Notes under the pieces: generated by a model | The model's database searches: none | Seen by the model: the letters and a program-made list of their open reading frames with translations, nothing else | Told to the model about the DNA's origin: nothing | NCBI GenBank assembly: GCA_946478935.1 | Contig: CAMLEL010000025.1 | Coordinates: forward strand, 1-13,042 | DNA: 13,042 nucleotides | Direction: 5' to 3' | Origin: an uncultured Armatimonadota bacterium | Lineage (GTDB): Bacteria; Armatimonadota; Fimbriimonadia; Fimbriimonadales; Fimbriimonadaceae | Program-made: the position numbers and the translations under genes | In this document: positions 5,980 through 11,515 of the stretch, in pieces | Position numbering within the stretch: position 1 is the stretch's first letter | Layout: every line of letters begins with the position of its first letter

Positions 5980-7266
5980 ATGAGTATAAGGGCTGGAGAG
6001 CCATTGAGAGAAGATAGATCCGATGCAATTTTAGCCCTTCAACAGGGCGCAAGGGAGCGCTGGGGCAGCTTTGAGGACGCGTTCTACGACCGTTTAGTCT
6101 GGATTTCAAAAGGCTTGGTCCGAGGCTGGTCGTGGGCGGCGAAGCGACATGTCGTGGTTCAATACGGCACAGTGGTCCTGGGGCTGATGCTGGCGCTAAT
6201 GTTTGGAAGGGCTTTCCTTCACCATGAGCCGGTCCAGAGTCAGCTTTTGCTGTTCTTGCCAGCAGTGCTTTTGAGCACGACATACGGCGGCATCATGGCC
6301 GGCTTGGTGGCCTCGCTTGCCGGAGCACTGATCGCTTTTATCGTGTGGCCGCCACAAGAACAAGTCCGGGTCGTAACGAGTTCGGGCACCTGGGAAACAT
6401 TGCCTTATGTGCCATATCTTCTTTACTTCATGGTCTGCATCATGGTGATCGGGCTCTGGAAGCTGCAGGAACGGCGTCAGTTGGAAGTCGTCCGTATCAA
6501 AGAGGAGTTGGAAGAGCGTGTGTCCGAACGTACGGCTGCACTTGAAGCTGCGAACGAAGAACTAAGCTCCTTCTGCTATTCGATTTCCCATGACCTAAGG
6601 GCTCCGATGCGGAATATTGCCGCCTCCAGTTCACTCTTACAGGAGGAGGTTGCGGACAAGTTGGATGAGCCTGCGAGGGATCTTGTAACCGGAATTGGTC
6701 GCTCTGCCACTCGCTTGTCCGAGCTTGTTGACGACCTGCTCAATCATGCTCGCCTGGGCAACGCTGCCCTTAAGCCACGCTGGGTCAATCTGACCGGCAT
6801 GGCCGATGAAATCGGTGCCTCCCTTCGGAAGGAACCTTGGCCTTGTAAGACAATCGAATTTCGTGTTCAGCCAAACATGGTCGTTACGGCTGACCCGCTC
6901 TTGCTTAAGCTTGCGCTGCACAACCTAATGGAAAACGCGTGCAAGTATTCGCGTGAAGGTTCTGATCTGGTAATTGAGGTCAAAGAGATGCGCAGCCGGC
7001 AAGGGGCCATTTTTGCGGTTCGCGACAATGGCATTGGGTTCGAAATGCAGTATGCCGAGAAGGTATTCGAGCCGTTCCAGCGGCTTCACAGGGACTCAGA
7101 CTATCCGGGAACGGGCATCGGATTGGCGAACGTCAGGCGCATCATCGAAAGACACGAGGGCCGCATTTGGGTGGAATCCAAGCTGGGGATCGGCACCACC
7201 TTCTATTTCACCATTGGGGAACTGAAGAAGAATCTGGCCGACCTCACTGAGACTGAATCGTTCTAG
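5980..7266 (+). CDS. Membrane sensor histidine kinase with DUF4118-like sensor region
   Basis: From ATG 5980 the product has 428 residues. About 55 cytoplasmic residues precede four membrane segments at roughly 60-78, 88-101, 103-124 and 143-160. The LLLFLPAVLLSTTYGG stretch is typical of DUF4118, the sensor region of KdpD-like kinases. A coiled coil (about 164-200, ending EERVSERTAALEAANEEL) leads to the H box SHDLRAP with phospho-acceptor His204. The N box (MENACKYS), G1 (DNGIGF), F box (EPFQRL) and G2 (GTGIGLANV) are intact, so an active kinase is expected. No PAS, HAMP or receiver domain is present, and no response-regulator gene lies nearby. Other starts are possible: ATG 5971, or TTG 6004, which has GGAGAG five bases upstream and is the only one with a good SD. 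The signal sensed is unknown. The ECF sigma gene follows 108 bases downstream. Confidence 0.88.
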   Translation: MSIRAGEPLREDRSDAILALQQGARERWGSFEDAFYDRLVWISKGLVRGWSWAAKRHVVVQYGTVVLGLMLALMFGRAFLHHEPVQSQLLLFLPAVLLSTTYGGIMAGLVASLAGALIAFIVWPPQEQVRVVTSSGTWETLPYVPYLLYFMVCIMVIGLWKLQERRQLEVVRIKEELEERVSERTAALEAANEELSSFCYSISHDLRAPMRNIAASSSLLQEEVADKLDEPARDLVTGIGRSATRLSELVDDLLNHARLGNAALKPRWVNLTGMADEIGASLRKEPWPCKTIEFRVQPNMVVTADPLLLKLALHNLMENACKYSREGSDLVIEVKEMRSRQGAIFAVRDNGIGFEMQYAEKVFEPFQRLHRDSDYPGTGIGLANVRRIIERHEGRIWVESKLGIGTTFYFTIGELKKNLADLTETESF

Positions 7267-7360
7267 GCGGCCTGTCCGCAAAACGGCTGACTCGTACTTA
7301 CACAGAATCGAAGCACACTGTTTCGTGCCTTCGCGAACCGAGGGCTCAATGATTACTGCC

Positions 7361-7370
7361 AAAGGAGGAG
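7361..7370 (+). promoter_or_regulatory. Strong Shine-Dalgarno of the ECF sigma gene
   Basis: AAAGGAGGAG ends four bases before ATG 7375 (core AGGAGG at six bases). It is by far the strongest ribosome-binding site in the window and fixes the start. The 108-base gap before this gene holds no clear sigma-70 promoter. It contains an imperfect inverted repeat around 7308-7332 (CGAAGCAC paired with GTGCCTTCG, one bulged base). Confidence 0.85.
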
Positions 7371-7374
7371 CGGA

Positions 7375-7968
7375 ATGGAGCGGGCAGTTTTGAGCGACAC
7401 ATTTTTGATTGAAAGGTGCCAAAGGGGAGATTTACGCGCCTTCGACTTACTGATGGAGCGACACCAGGCGAAAGCGTACCAATACGCACTTCGTTTAACC
7501 AAGCATGTGGAAGAAGCCCGTGACGTGGTTTCAGAGGGTTTTATCCGTGTTTTCAGAGCAATCCACCAGTTCAGAAGCAATAGCGCTTTCACGACCTGGC
7601 TCTATCGAATCCTTCGAAACTGTTTCTTGGATATGCGAAAGCGCAGAACAATTCGGATTGTGGCGAGCCTAGATGCAGTCCGCGAGACAGAAGATGGCGA
7701 CGTTCAGGTACAGCCCGTCGATCCGAGGCCGAGCCCCATGGAAGAGGCGGAACGTGAAGATCATTCGAGTCGGGTCAAGAGGGCGATTGCCCGGCTGACC
7801 GCGATTCAGGGAAGCATGATCTTGCTGTACCACGGGGAGCAGCTTTCGTACGAAGAGATTGCGGATCGATTGAACCTGCCTGTCGGAACGGTAAAGAGCC
7901 GCTTGAACCGGGCAAGAATAGCGTTGAAGGACATTTTGATCCGGGAACCCGAGATCTTGGCGACCTAA
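7375..7968 (+). CDS. RNA polymerase sigma factor, ECF (sigma-70 group 4) type
   Basis: A 197-residue sigma factor. Region 2 spans about residues 25-92: the aromatic YQYALRLTK, the DVVSEGFIRVFRAIHQFR core that contacts core polymerase, and TTWLYRILRNCFLDMRKR for -10 recognition. An acidic linker (about 100-130) leads to region 4 at 132-188, with the helix-turn-helix LSYEEIADRLNLPVGTVKSR for -35 recognition. Length and order match RpoE/SigW-like ECF factors. No anti-sigma gene follows; the next gene encodes a small secreted protein without a membrane anchor. There is no long C-terminal extension that might replace an anti-sigma. Control through the adjacent histidine kinase is possible but only inferred from position. 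Stop is TAA 7966-7968; no terminator is seen after it. Confidence 0.93.
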   Translation: MERAVLSDTFLIERCQRGDLRAFDLLMERHQAKAYQYALRLTKHVEEARDVVSEGFIRVFRAIHQFRSNSAFTTWLYRILRNCFLDMRKRRTIRIVASLDAVRETEDGDVQVQPVDPRPSPMEEAEREDHSSRVKRAIARLTAIQGSMILLYHGEQLSYEEIADRLNLPVGTVKSRLNRARIALKDILIREPEILAT

Positions 7969-8011
7969 TGCTTAGTATCGTGCCCGGGTGACTTCATGGA
8001 GCGATAAGTCG

Positions 8012-8020
8012 TGTTACACT
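8012..8020 (+). promoter_or_regulatory. Extended -10 promoter of the small secreted protein gene, leaderless type
   Basis: TG at 8012-8013, one base, then TACACT (8015-8020) forms an extended -10 element. The ATG at 8029 follows after eight bases, so transcription would begin at or within a base or two of the start codon, and no SD is present. No good -35 is seen (TTCATG at 16 bases matches three of six). Confidence 0.5.
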
Positions 8021-8028
8021 CACTCGCG

Positions 8029-8457
8029 ATGAAGAAAATCGTCGCAATGACTTTCTTGGCAGCTATCACGGCAATTTGCATTGCGCAAAGCCCGGTGGGT
8101 GCGTGGAACGGAAAGCTACAAATTGACCAGTCCACAATTCCCAAGGCACAGAATGCCGAGCAGAAGAAAATGATCGATGGGATGATTGCTCAGGTGAAGG
8201 CAGCGACGCTAAAACTGAGCATGAAGGCCAATCGAACCTTTACAATTCTCGTGCCTTCGATCGGCGGTCAGAAGGCGCAAAATGCCGAAGGCACCTGGAC
8301 TCAAAAGGGCCGTACAGTGACCCTAGTTACCACCAAGCAGAACGGTAAGGCCCCAAAGGAGACTCGGCCACAAAAGATGCTGATGGACGCATCGGGGCGC
8401 AAAATGACCTTGGTCGCGAGTGGGCCCGAAAAGGTTAAGATCATCTTCACCCGCTAG
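8029..8457 (+). CDS. Small secreted protein of unknown function
   Basis: From ATG 8029 the product has 142 residues. It opens with a signal peptide (MKKIVAM, then a hydrophobic stretch ending ICIAQS; cleavage near residue 19-21). The mature protein starts GAWNGKLQID and ends with short alternating strands. Its pattern is a Gly-x-Trp opening, a long Lys/Ala-rich helix-like segment at about 34-58, then beta strands with EGTWTQKGRTVTLV. This resembles small lipocalin-like or copper-resistance-NlpE-like barrels, but I cannot assign a family. It is rich in Lys and has no Cys after the signal peptide. The frame also opens earlier (8011), but the eight-base spacing to a -10 box and the signal peptide favour 8029. 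It lies 60 bases after the ECF sigma gene and has its own probable promoter. Confidence 0.78.
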   Translation: MKKIVAMTFLAAITAICIAQSPVGAWNGKLQIDQSTIPKAQNAEQKKMIDGMIAQVKAATLKLSMKANRTFTILVPSIGGQKAQNAEGTWTQKGRTVTLVTTKQNGKAPKETRPQKMLMDASGRKMTLVASGPEKVKIIFTR

Positions 8458-8486
8458 GTCCGTGCAAATTGATCCAAGAACTTAAG

Positions 8487-8513
8487 TTGAGTTTGCTTCG
8501 CAAGCTGTAAAAT
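8487..8513 (+). promoter_or_regulatory. Promoter of the MFS gene, leaderless type with TTG start
   Basis: TAAAAT (8508-8513) matches five of six bases of the -10 consensus and lies exactly eight bases before the TTG start at 8522. TTGAGT at 8487-8492 is a possible -35, though the 15-base spacer is short. No SD precedes the TTG, and the nearby ATG at 8512 runs into a stop after seven codons. Confidence 0.5.
8490..8506 (+). other. Small hairpin overlapping the MFS promoter spacer
   Basis: AGTTTGC (8490-8496) can pair with GCAAGCT (8500-8506), seven pairs including one G-T, around a TTC loop. It lies between the end of the secreted-protein gene and the -10 box of the MFS gene. It may be a weak 3' end for the upstream transcript or an operator; no T tract follows. 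Confidence 0.3.
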
Positions 8514-8521
8514 GCCCGTCG

Positions 8522-9712
8522 TTGCGCCGATTTGAAATTCCCGTCCTAATAGCAATTCTCCTCGATTTGACCGGATTCGGCATGGCGTTTCCGGATATTC
8601 AAATCAGGGCGGAAGACATGGGCGCTTCCGGTCCGGTCATCGGGCTGATCTTGGCCAGCCTTTTCCTCGTTCAATTCGTCGCATCGCCCATATGGGGCAG
8701 AGTGAGCGATCGGTTTGGACGCAAACCTGTGGCGATCATTTGCACCATGCTCAGCGCCGTTTCGATGCTCGTCTATGCGCTGACCGACAGCCTGGAGGGC
8801 ATGGCTATCAGTCGGGTGATTGCCGGTCTTGCTGCTGCAAACGTCGTCGTTGTCCAGGCATATCTGGCAGATCGCACTTCTGAGGCGGACCGTGGTCCGG
8901 TCATGGGTCGCGTTGGAGCAGCTATTTCGACTGGTCTGATACTCGGTCCATTTATCGGTGGTCAGCTTGTGGAATCTGGCGGGAGCCGTCTCATGGGTTT
9001 GGTTGCGGCTGGTGCAAGTGGTTTTGGAGCGATGGTCCTGTTGTTCGGCATGCAGCAAACCCAGCTGAAAGAACCGGTGGTAAAGGAGAAGCGGCCCCCT
9101 TTCGACTTCCGACTTCTTCATGATGTGCCCGCTCTGAAAAAACTGTTCGTATTGGCAGGAGTGGCCTGGTTTGCCTTGGCCTGCCTAGAGGGCACTTTTG
9201 GCCGGCTGGTGGCCGCAATGTACACGTTTCCCCTGGACGTTTGGGGAATGACGTTTACGAAACCCCAAGGGGCATCTGGATTGGTGTTCGGCTTGGAGTC
9301 ACTGGTTGCATTTCTTGTGCAAGGGGTGCTCTATACGTGGATCGTCCGCCGTGTATCGGCGCACTATCTTCTTACGGCTGGATTCCTGTTGCAGGGAATA
9401 GGGTTCCTGCTGACGCCTGGCGCGCCGAACTTTGGAATGCTGATCATTTGGAGCGCACTCTTTAGCTTTGGAGGGGCGCTGGCGAACCCTACGATCAACT
9501 CCGAGTGCTCGCGCATCGTGCCCGAGTCTCGACAGGGCGAGTTGTTTGGCTTGCTTCAGTCTGCGCGTTCGATCGGCTTTCTTATTGGACCGATCCTTGG
9601 TGGCGCCCTATTCGACTGGCATCGTGCCAGTCCATACATCCTTGCTGGAACCGTTGTCTGTCTTGCCGCATTCTTGGTTGAACGGGGCAAGACTCAGGCC
9701 GCTAGATCTTAG
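8522..9712 (+). CDS. MFS transporter, DHA1 (TetA/multidrug-like) family
   Basis: A 396-residue inner-membrane transporter with about 12 predicted helices: six in the first 175 residues, a charged loop at about 177-206, and six more to residue 385. Motif A of the major facilitator family is present between helices 2 and 3 (GRVSDRFGRKPV, 59-70). The antiporter motif C is in helix 5 (GLILGPFIGG, 138-147), and helix 1 carries LLDLTGFGMAFP as in TetA-like proteins. These point to a proton-coupled exporter of small molecules; the substrate cannot be told. The start must be TTG 8522, because helix 1 begins about five residues later and the next ATG (8582) would remove most of it. The last 11 bases overlap the 3' end of the convergent small lysine-rich gene. 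Confidence 0.92.
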   Translation: MRRFEIPVLIAILLDLTGFGMAFPDIQIRAEDMGASGPVIGLILASLFLVQFVASPIWGRVSDRFGRKPVAIICTMLSAVSMLVYALTDSLEGMAISRVIAGLAAANVVVVQAYLADRTSEADRGPVMGRVGAAISTGLILGPFIGGQLVESGGSRLMGLVAAGASGFGAMVLLFGMQQTQLKEPVVKEKRPPFDFRLLHDVPALKKLFVLAGVAWFALACLEGTFGRLVAAMYTFPLDVWGMTFTKPQGASGLVFGLESLVAFLVQGVLYTWIVRRVSAHYLLTAGFLLQGIGFLLTPGAPNFGMLIIWSALFSFGGALANPTINSECSRIVPESRQGELFGLLQSARSIGFLIGPILGGALFDWHRASPYILAGTVVCLAAFLVERGKTQAARS

Positions 9713-9860
9713 GTCGATAAACCTTACTGGTGTGGGTGCCTTTCGTTGCCTTACCTGATCCTTGGTCGGATTGGTGGCCCTTGGGCTCTTCACCTGACTT
9801 TGGCTTGGCATGAAGGTCGGCGATCAGCTTCTTAATGTCAGCCTTTGATTTCTTTTGCAT
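9702..9860 (-). CDS. Small lysine-rich protein (52 residues)
   Basis: A complete short reading frame from ATG 9860 to TAG 9702-9704. The product begins MQKKSKADIKKLIADLHAKP, which could form one amphipathic helix. A Gly/Ser/Lys-rich middle follows, and the C-terminus is GTHTSKVYRPKI. It has 12 Lys, no Cys or Trp, no signal peptide and no membrane segment, so it is a soluble basic protein that may bind nucleic acid or the ribosome (inference). AAG is used for most lysines, unlike random sequence, and the frame fills the otherwise empty gap between the MFS gene and glnA. It has its own promoter (TTGGGT-16-TATATT). No SD is seen. It converges on the MFS gene and overlaps its last 11 bases. I do not recognise a family. 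Confidence 0.65.
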   Translation of the reverse strand: MQKKSKADIKKLIADLHAKPKSGEEPKGHQSDQGSGKATKGTHTSKVYRPKI

Positions 9861-9875
9861 GGTTTTCTAGACGTC

Positions 9876-9903
9876 AATATACCGAGATATGCCTCCCACC
9901 CAA
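9876..9903 (-). promoter_or_regulatory. Promoter of the small lysine-rich gene
   Basis: On the minus strand, TTGGGT (9898-9903) and TATATT (9876-9881) are separated by 16 bases. The -10 matches five of six bases and the -35 three of six. Predicted transcription would begin about 6-8 bases before the ATG at 9860. The -35 lies inside the hairpin that follows glnA. Confidence 0.5.
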
Positions 9904-9913
9904 GGCAGGAGGC
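9891..9913 (-). terminator. Hairpin downstream of glnA, possible terminator
   Basis: GCCTCC (9891-9896) and GGAGGC (9908-9913) form a 6-bp GC stem with an 11-base loop, 13 bases past the glnA stop on the minus strand. No proper T tract follows (ATATCTCGG), so termination may be partial and glnA transcripts could read into the small lysine-rich gene. Confidence 0.4.
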
Positions 9914-9926
9914 AGGGAATTGGACC

Positions 9927-11336
9927 TTACGCGTCGGCGTAAAGATAGAACTCGTAGGGATGTGGCCGCAAGTCGATCGCGTCGCACTCGTTGACAAGTT
10001 TGTACTCTACGTAACTGTCGATGAGTTCCTTGGTGAAGACGTCGCCTTTTAGCAGGAACTCGTGATCCTCAAGCAGCGCATGTAGCGTGGCCCGTAAGGA
10101 GCCGGGGGTTTGGGCAATCCCAGCTCGCTCAAGTGGTGGTAGCTCGTACAGGTCCTTGTCCAGAGGTTTCGGCGGTTCGATCCGATTCTGGATTCCATCC
10201 AGACCAGCCATAAGAAGGGCTGAAAAGGCCAGATAAGGGTTTGCCATGGGGTCTGGCGCGCGAAACTCCACACGCTTGGCTTTGGGTGACTTGCTAACCA
10301 TCGGGATGCGAATACACGCCGAACGGTTCCTGGCTGAATAGAGCAAGTTGATAGGCGCCTCATATCCAGGCACCAAGCGACGATACGAGTTGGTCGTTGG
10401 AGCGCAGAATGCGAGCAGGGCCGGAGCGTGCTTCAGCAGTCCTCCGATATACCAGCGCGAAACATCGCTGAGGCCGGCATAACCCGCTTCATCGTACATC
10501 TGGGTCTCGCCATTCTTCCAGATCGATTGGTGAACATGCATCCCGCTGCCGTTGTCCCCGAATAGCGGTTTGGGCATGAACGTCGCGAAGTAGCCATGCT
10601 GATAGGCAGTTTGTTTGACCACGTACTTGTACTTCATGAGCTTGTCAGCCATGGTCGTGAGAGTGTCGAACCTCATGTCGATCTCGCACTGGCCAGCAGA
10701 GGCCACCTCGTGATGGTGCATTTCGACATCGATGCCGACCGCTTCCATGTTCAGAACCATCTCGGATCGCAAGTCTTGGAGCTTGTCAACCGGAGCACAG
10801 GGATAATAACCACCCTTCTGTTTGATCGTGAAGCCAGGTGTGTCCTCATCGCCCGATGTCCAGTAGCCTTCTTCCGACTTAATCTTGTATCCGGAATTGT
10901 AGGGGTCGGTATTGAAGAGGAGCTGGTCGAAAATGAAGAACTCAGCTTCTGGACCAAAGAACGCCGTGTCGCCAATTCCTGTCGATTTCAGATACTGCTC
11001 AGCCTTTTCGGCCGTGAACCTGGGATCCTTGGCATATGGCTGTCGGGTCAATGGGTCTTCGATTTTGCACACGATTACCGCGGTCGCAACCTCGGTAAAC
11101 GGATCCATGAACAGGCTGGAAGGATCAGGGATCAGAAGCATGTCAGACTCGTTGATGGCCTGAAAACCCCTTATACTCGAGCCATCGAAGGGCATTCCGT
11201 CCGTGAAGTGGTCTTCACTGAAGTGGCCCACGGGCATGCTGAAGTGCTGCCACGTTCCCATTAAGTCGGTGAAGCGAACATCCACAATCTGGGCTTCGTT
11301 CTCTTTTACAAATGCTATGGCGTCTTTAGGGGTCAT
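9927..11336 (-). CDS. glnA: Glutamine synthetase, type I-beta
   Basis: Makes glutamine from glutamate, ammonia and ATP as a cytoplasmic dodecamer. At 469 residues it has the length of the E. coli enzyme. Diagnostic segments are the N-terminal VDVRFTDLMGTWQH, MPFDGSSIRGF, EAEFFIFD, the inserted loop that marks the beta subclass (FNTDPYNSGY to KQKGGYYPCAPVD), HHHEVASAGQ, the ATP-site NGSGMHVHQS, and NRSACIRIP. DLYELPP carries Tyr397, the residue adenylylated by GlnE in beta-type enzymes, at the same number as in E. coli. The start ATG 11336 has GAGGAAGA just upstream. It lies downstream of the acyl-CoA dehydrogenase gene on the same strand with 179 bases between, which contain its own probable promoter and a structured leader. 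Ammonia released by the nearby histidine-degradation enzymes is a plausible substrate. Confidence 0.97.
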   Translation of the reverse strand: MTPKDAIAFVKENEAQIVDVRFTDLMGTWQHFSMPVGHFSEDHFTDGMPFDGSSIRGFQAINESDMLLIPDPSSLFMDPFTEVATAVIVCKIEDPLTRQPYAKDPRFTAEKAEQYLKSTGIGDTAFFGPEAEFFIFDQLLFNTDPYNSGYKIKSEEGYWTSGDEDTPGFTIKQKGGYYPCAPVDKLQDLRSEMVLNMEAVGIDVEMHHHEVASAGQCEIDMRFDTLTTMADKLMKYKYVVKQTAYQHGYFATFMPKPLFGDNGSGMHVHQSIWKNGETQMYDEAGYAGLSDVSRWYIGGLLKHAPALLAFCAPTTNSYRRLVPGYEAPINLLYSARNRSACIRIPMVSKSPKAKRVEFRAPDPMANPYLAFSALLMAGLDGIQNRIEPPKPLDKDLYELPPLERAGIAQTPGSLRATLHALLEDHEFLLKGDVFTKELIDSYVEYKLVNECDAIDLRPHPYEFYLYADA

Positions 11337-11399
11337 TCTTCCTCACAAGTGATCAGTCGTACGTTCGAAATGCCTTGAGCTGGCGCTGCTCTGGGCTTT

Positions 11400-11428
11400 C
11401 GAGCAAAGGGGGCTGGCCCCCGGGCTCG
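11400..11428 (-). promoter_or_regulatory. GC-rich two-part hairpin in the glnA leader
   Basis: A symmetrical structure: outer arms CGAGC (11400-11404) and GCTCG (11424-11428), an internal loop (AAA opposite GG on the plus strand), then GGGGG (11408-11412) paired with CCCCC (11417-11421) around a four-base loop. It lies 63 bases before the glnA start, inside the predicted 5' untranslated region. It could be the terminator of the acyl-CoA dehydrogenase unit (TTT follows the inner stem on the minus strand), an attenuator, or a leader stabiliser. Confidence 0.5.
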
Positions 11429-11444
11429 TGAGCACGGCTCTTTA

Positions 11445-11454
11445 GCAACGTTGC
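11445..11454. promoter_or_regulatory. Perfect 10-bp palindrome GCAACGTTGC near the glnA start site
   Basis: GCAACGTTGC is fully self-complementary without a loop and lies about 10 bases downstream of the predicted glnA transcription start. That is where a dimeric repressor could bind. The regulator is unknown and the site may be chance. Confidence 0.3.
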
Positions 11455-11469
11455 CAAAAAGCTGGAAGC

Positions 11470-11498
11470 ATTATCACCGATTAGAGACGGATTATTAA
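11470..11498 (-). promoter_or_regulatory. Probable sigma-70 promoter of glnA
   Basis: On the minus strand, TTAATA (11493-11498) and GATAAT (11470-11475) are separated by 17 bases and match four and five of six consensus bases. Transcription would start near 11463, giving glnA a leader of about 125 bases that contains the palindrome at 11445 and the hairpin at 11400. This is a vegetative-type promoter, not a sigma-54 site. Confidence 0.5.
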
Positions 11499-11515
11499 AG
11501 GGGAACGATGTCGTT

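Noticed and set aside
7267..7374. ECF-type autoregulatory promoter before the sigma gene
   Set aside because: A GAACC-like sequence occurs near 7335, but no matching -10 at the right spacing could be found.
8546..9121. 191-residue minus-strand open frame inside the MFS gene
   Set aside because: His/Arg/Ser-rich shadow with no motif; the opposite frame encodes a convincing transporter.
10596..11264. 222-residue plus-strand open frame inside glnA
   Set aside because: Antisense shadow of glnA; the composition has no domain signature and no SD.
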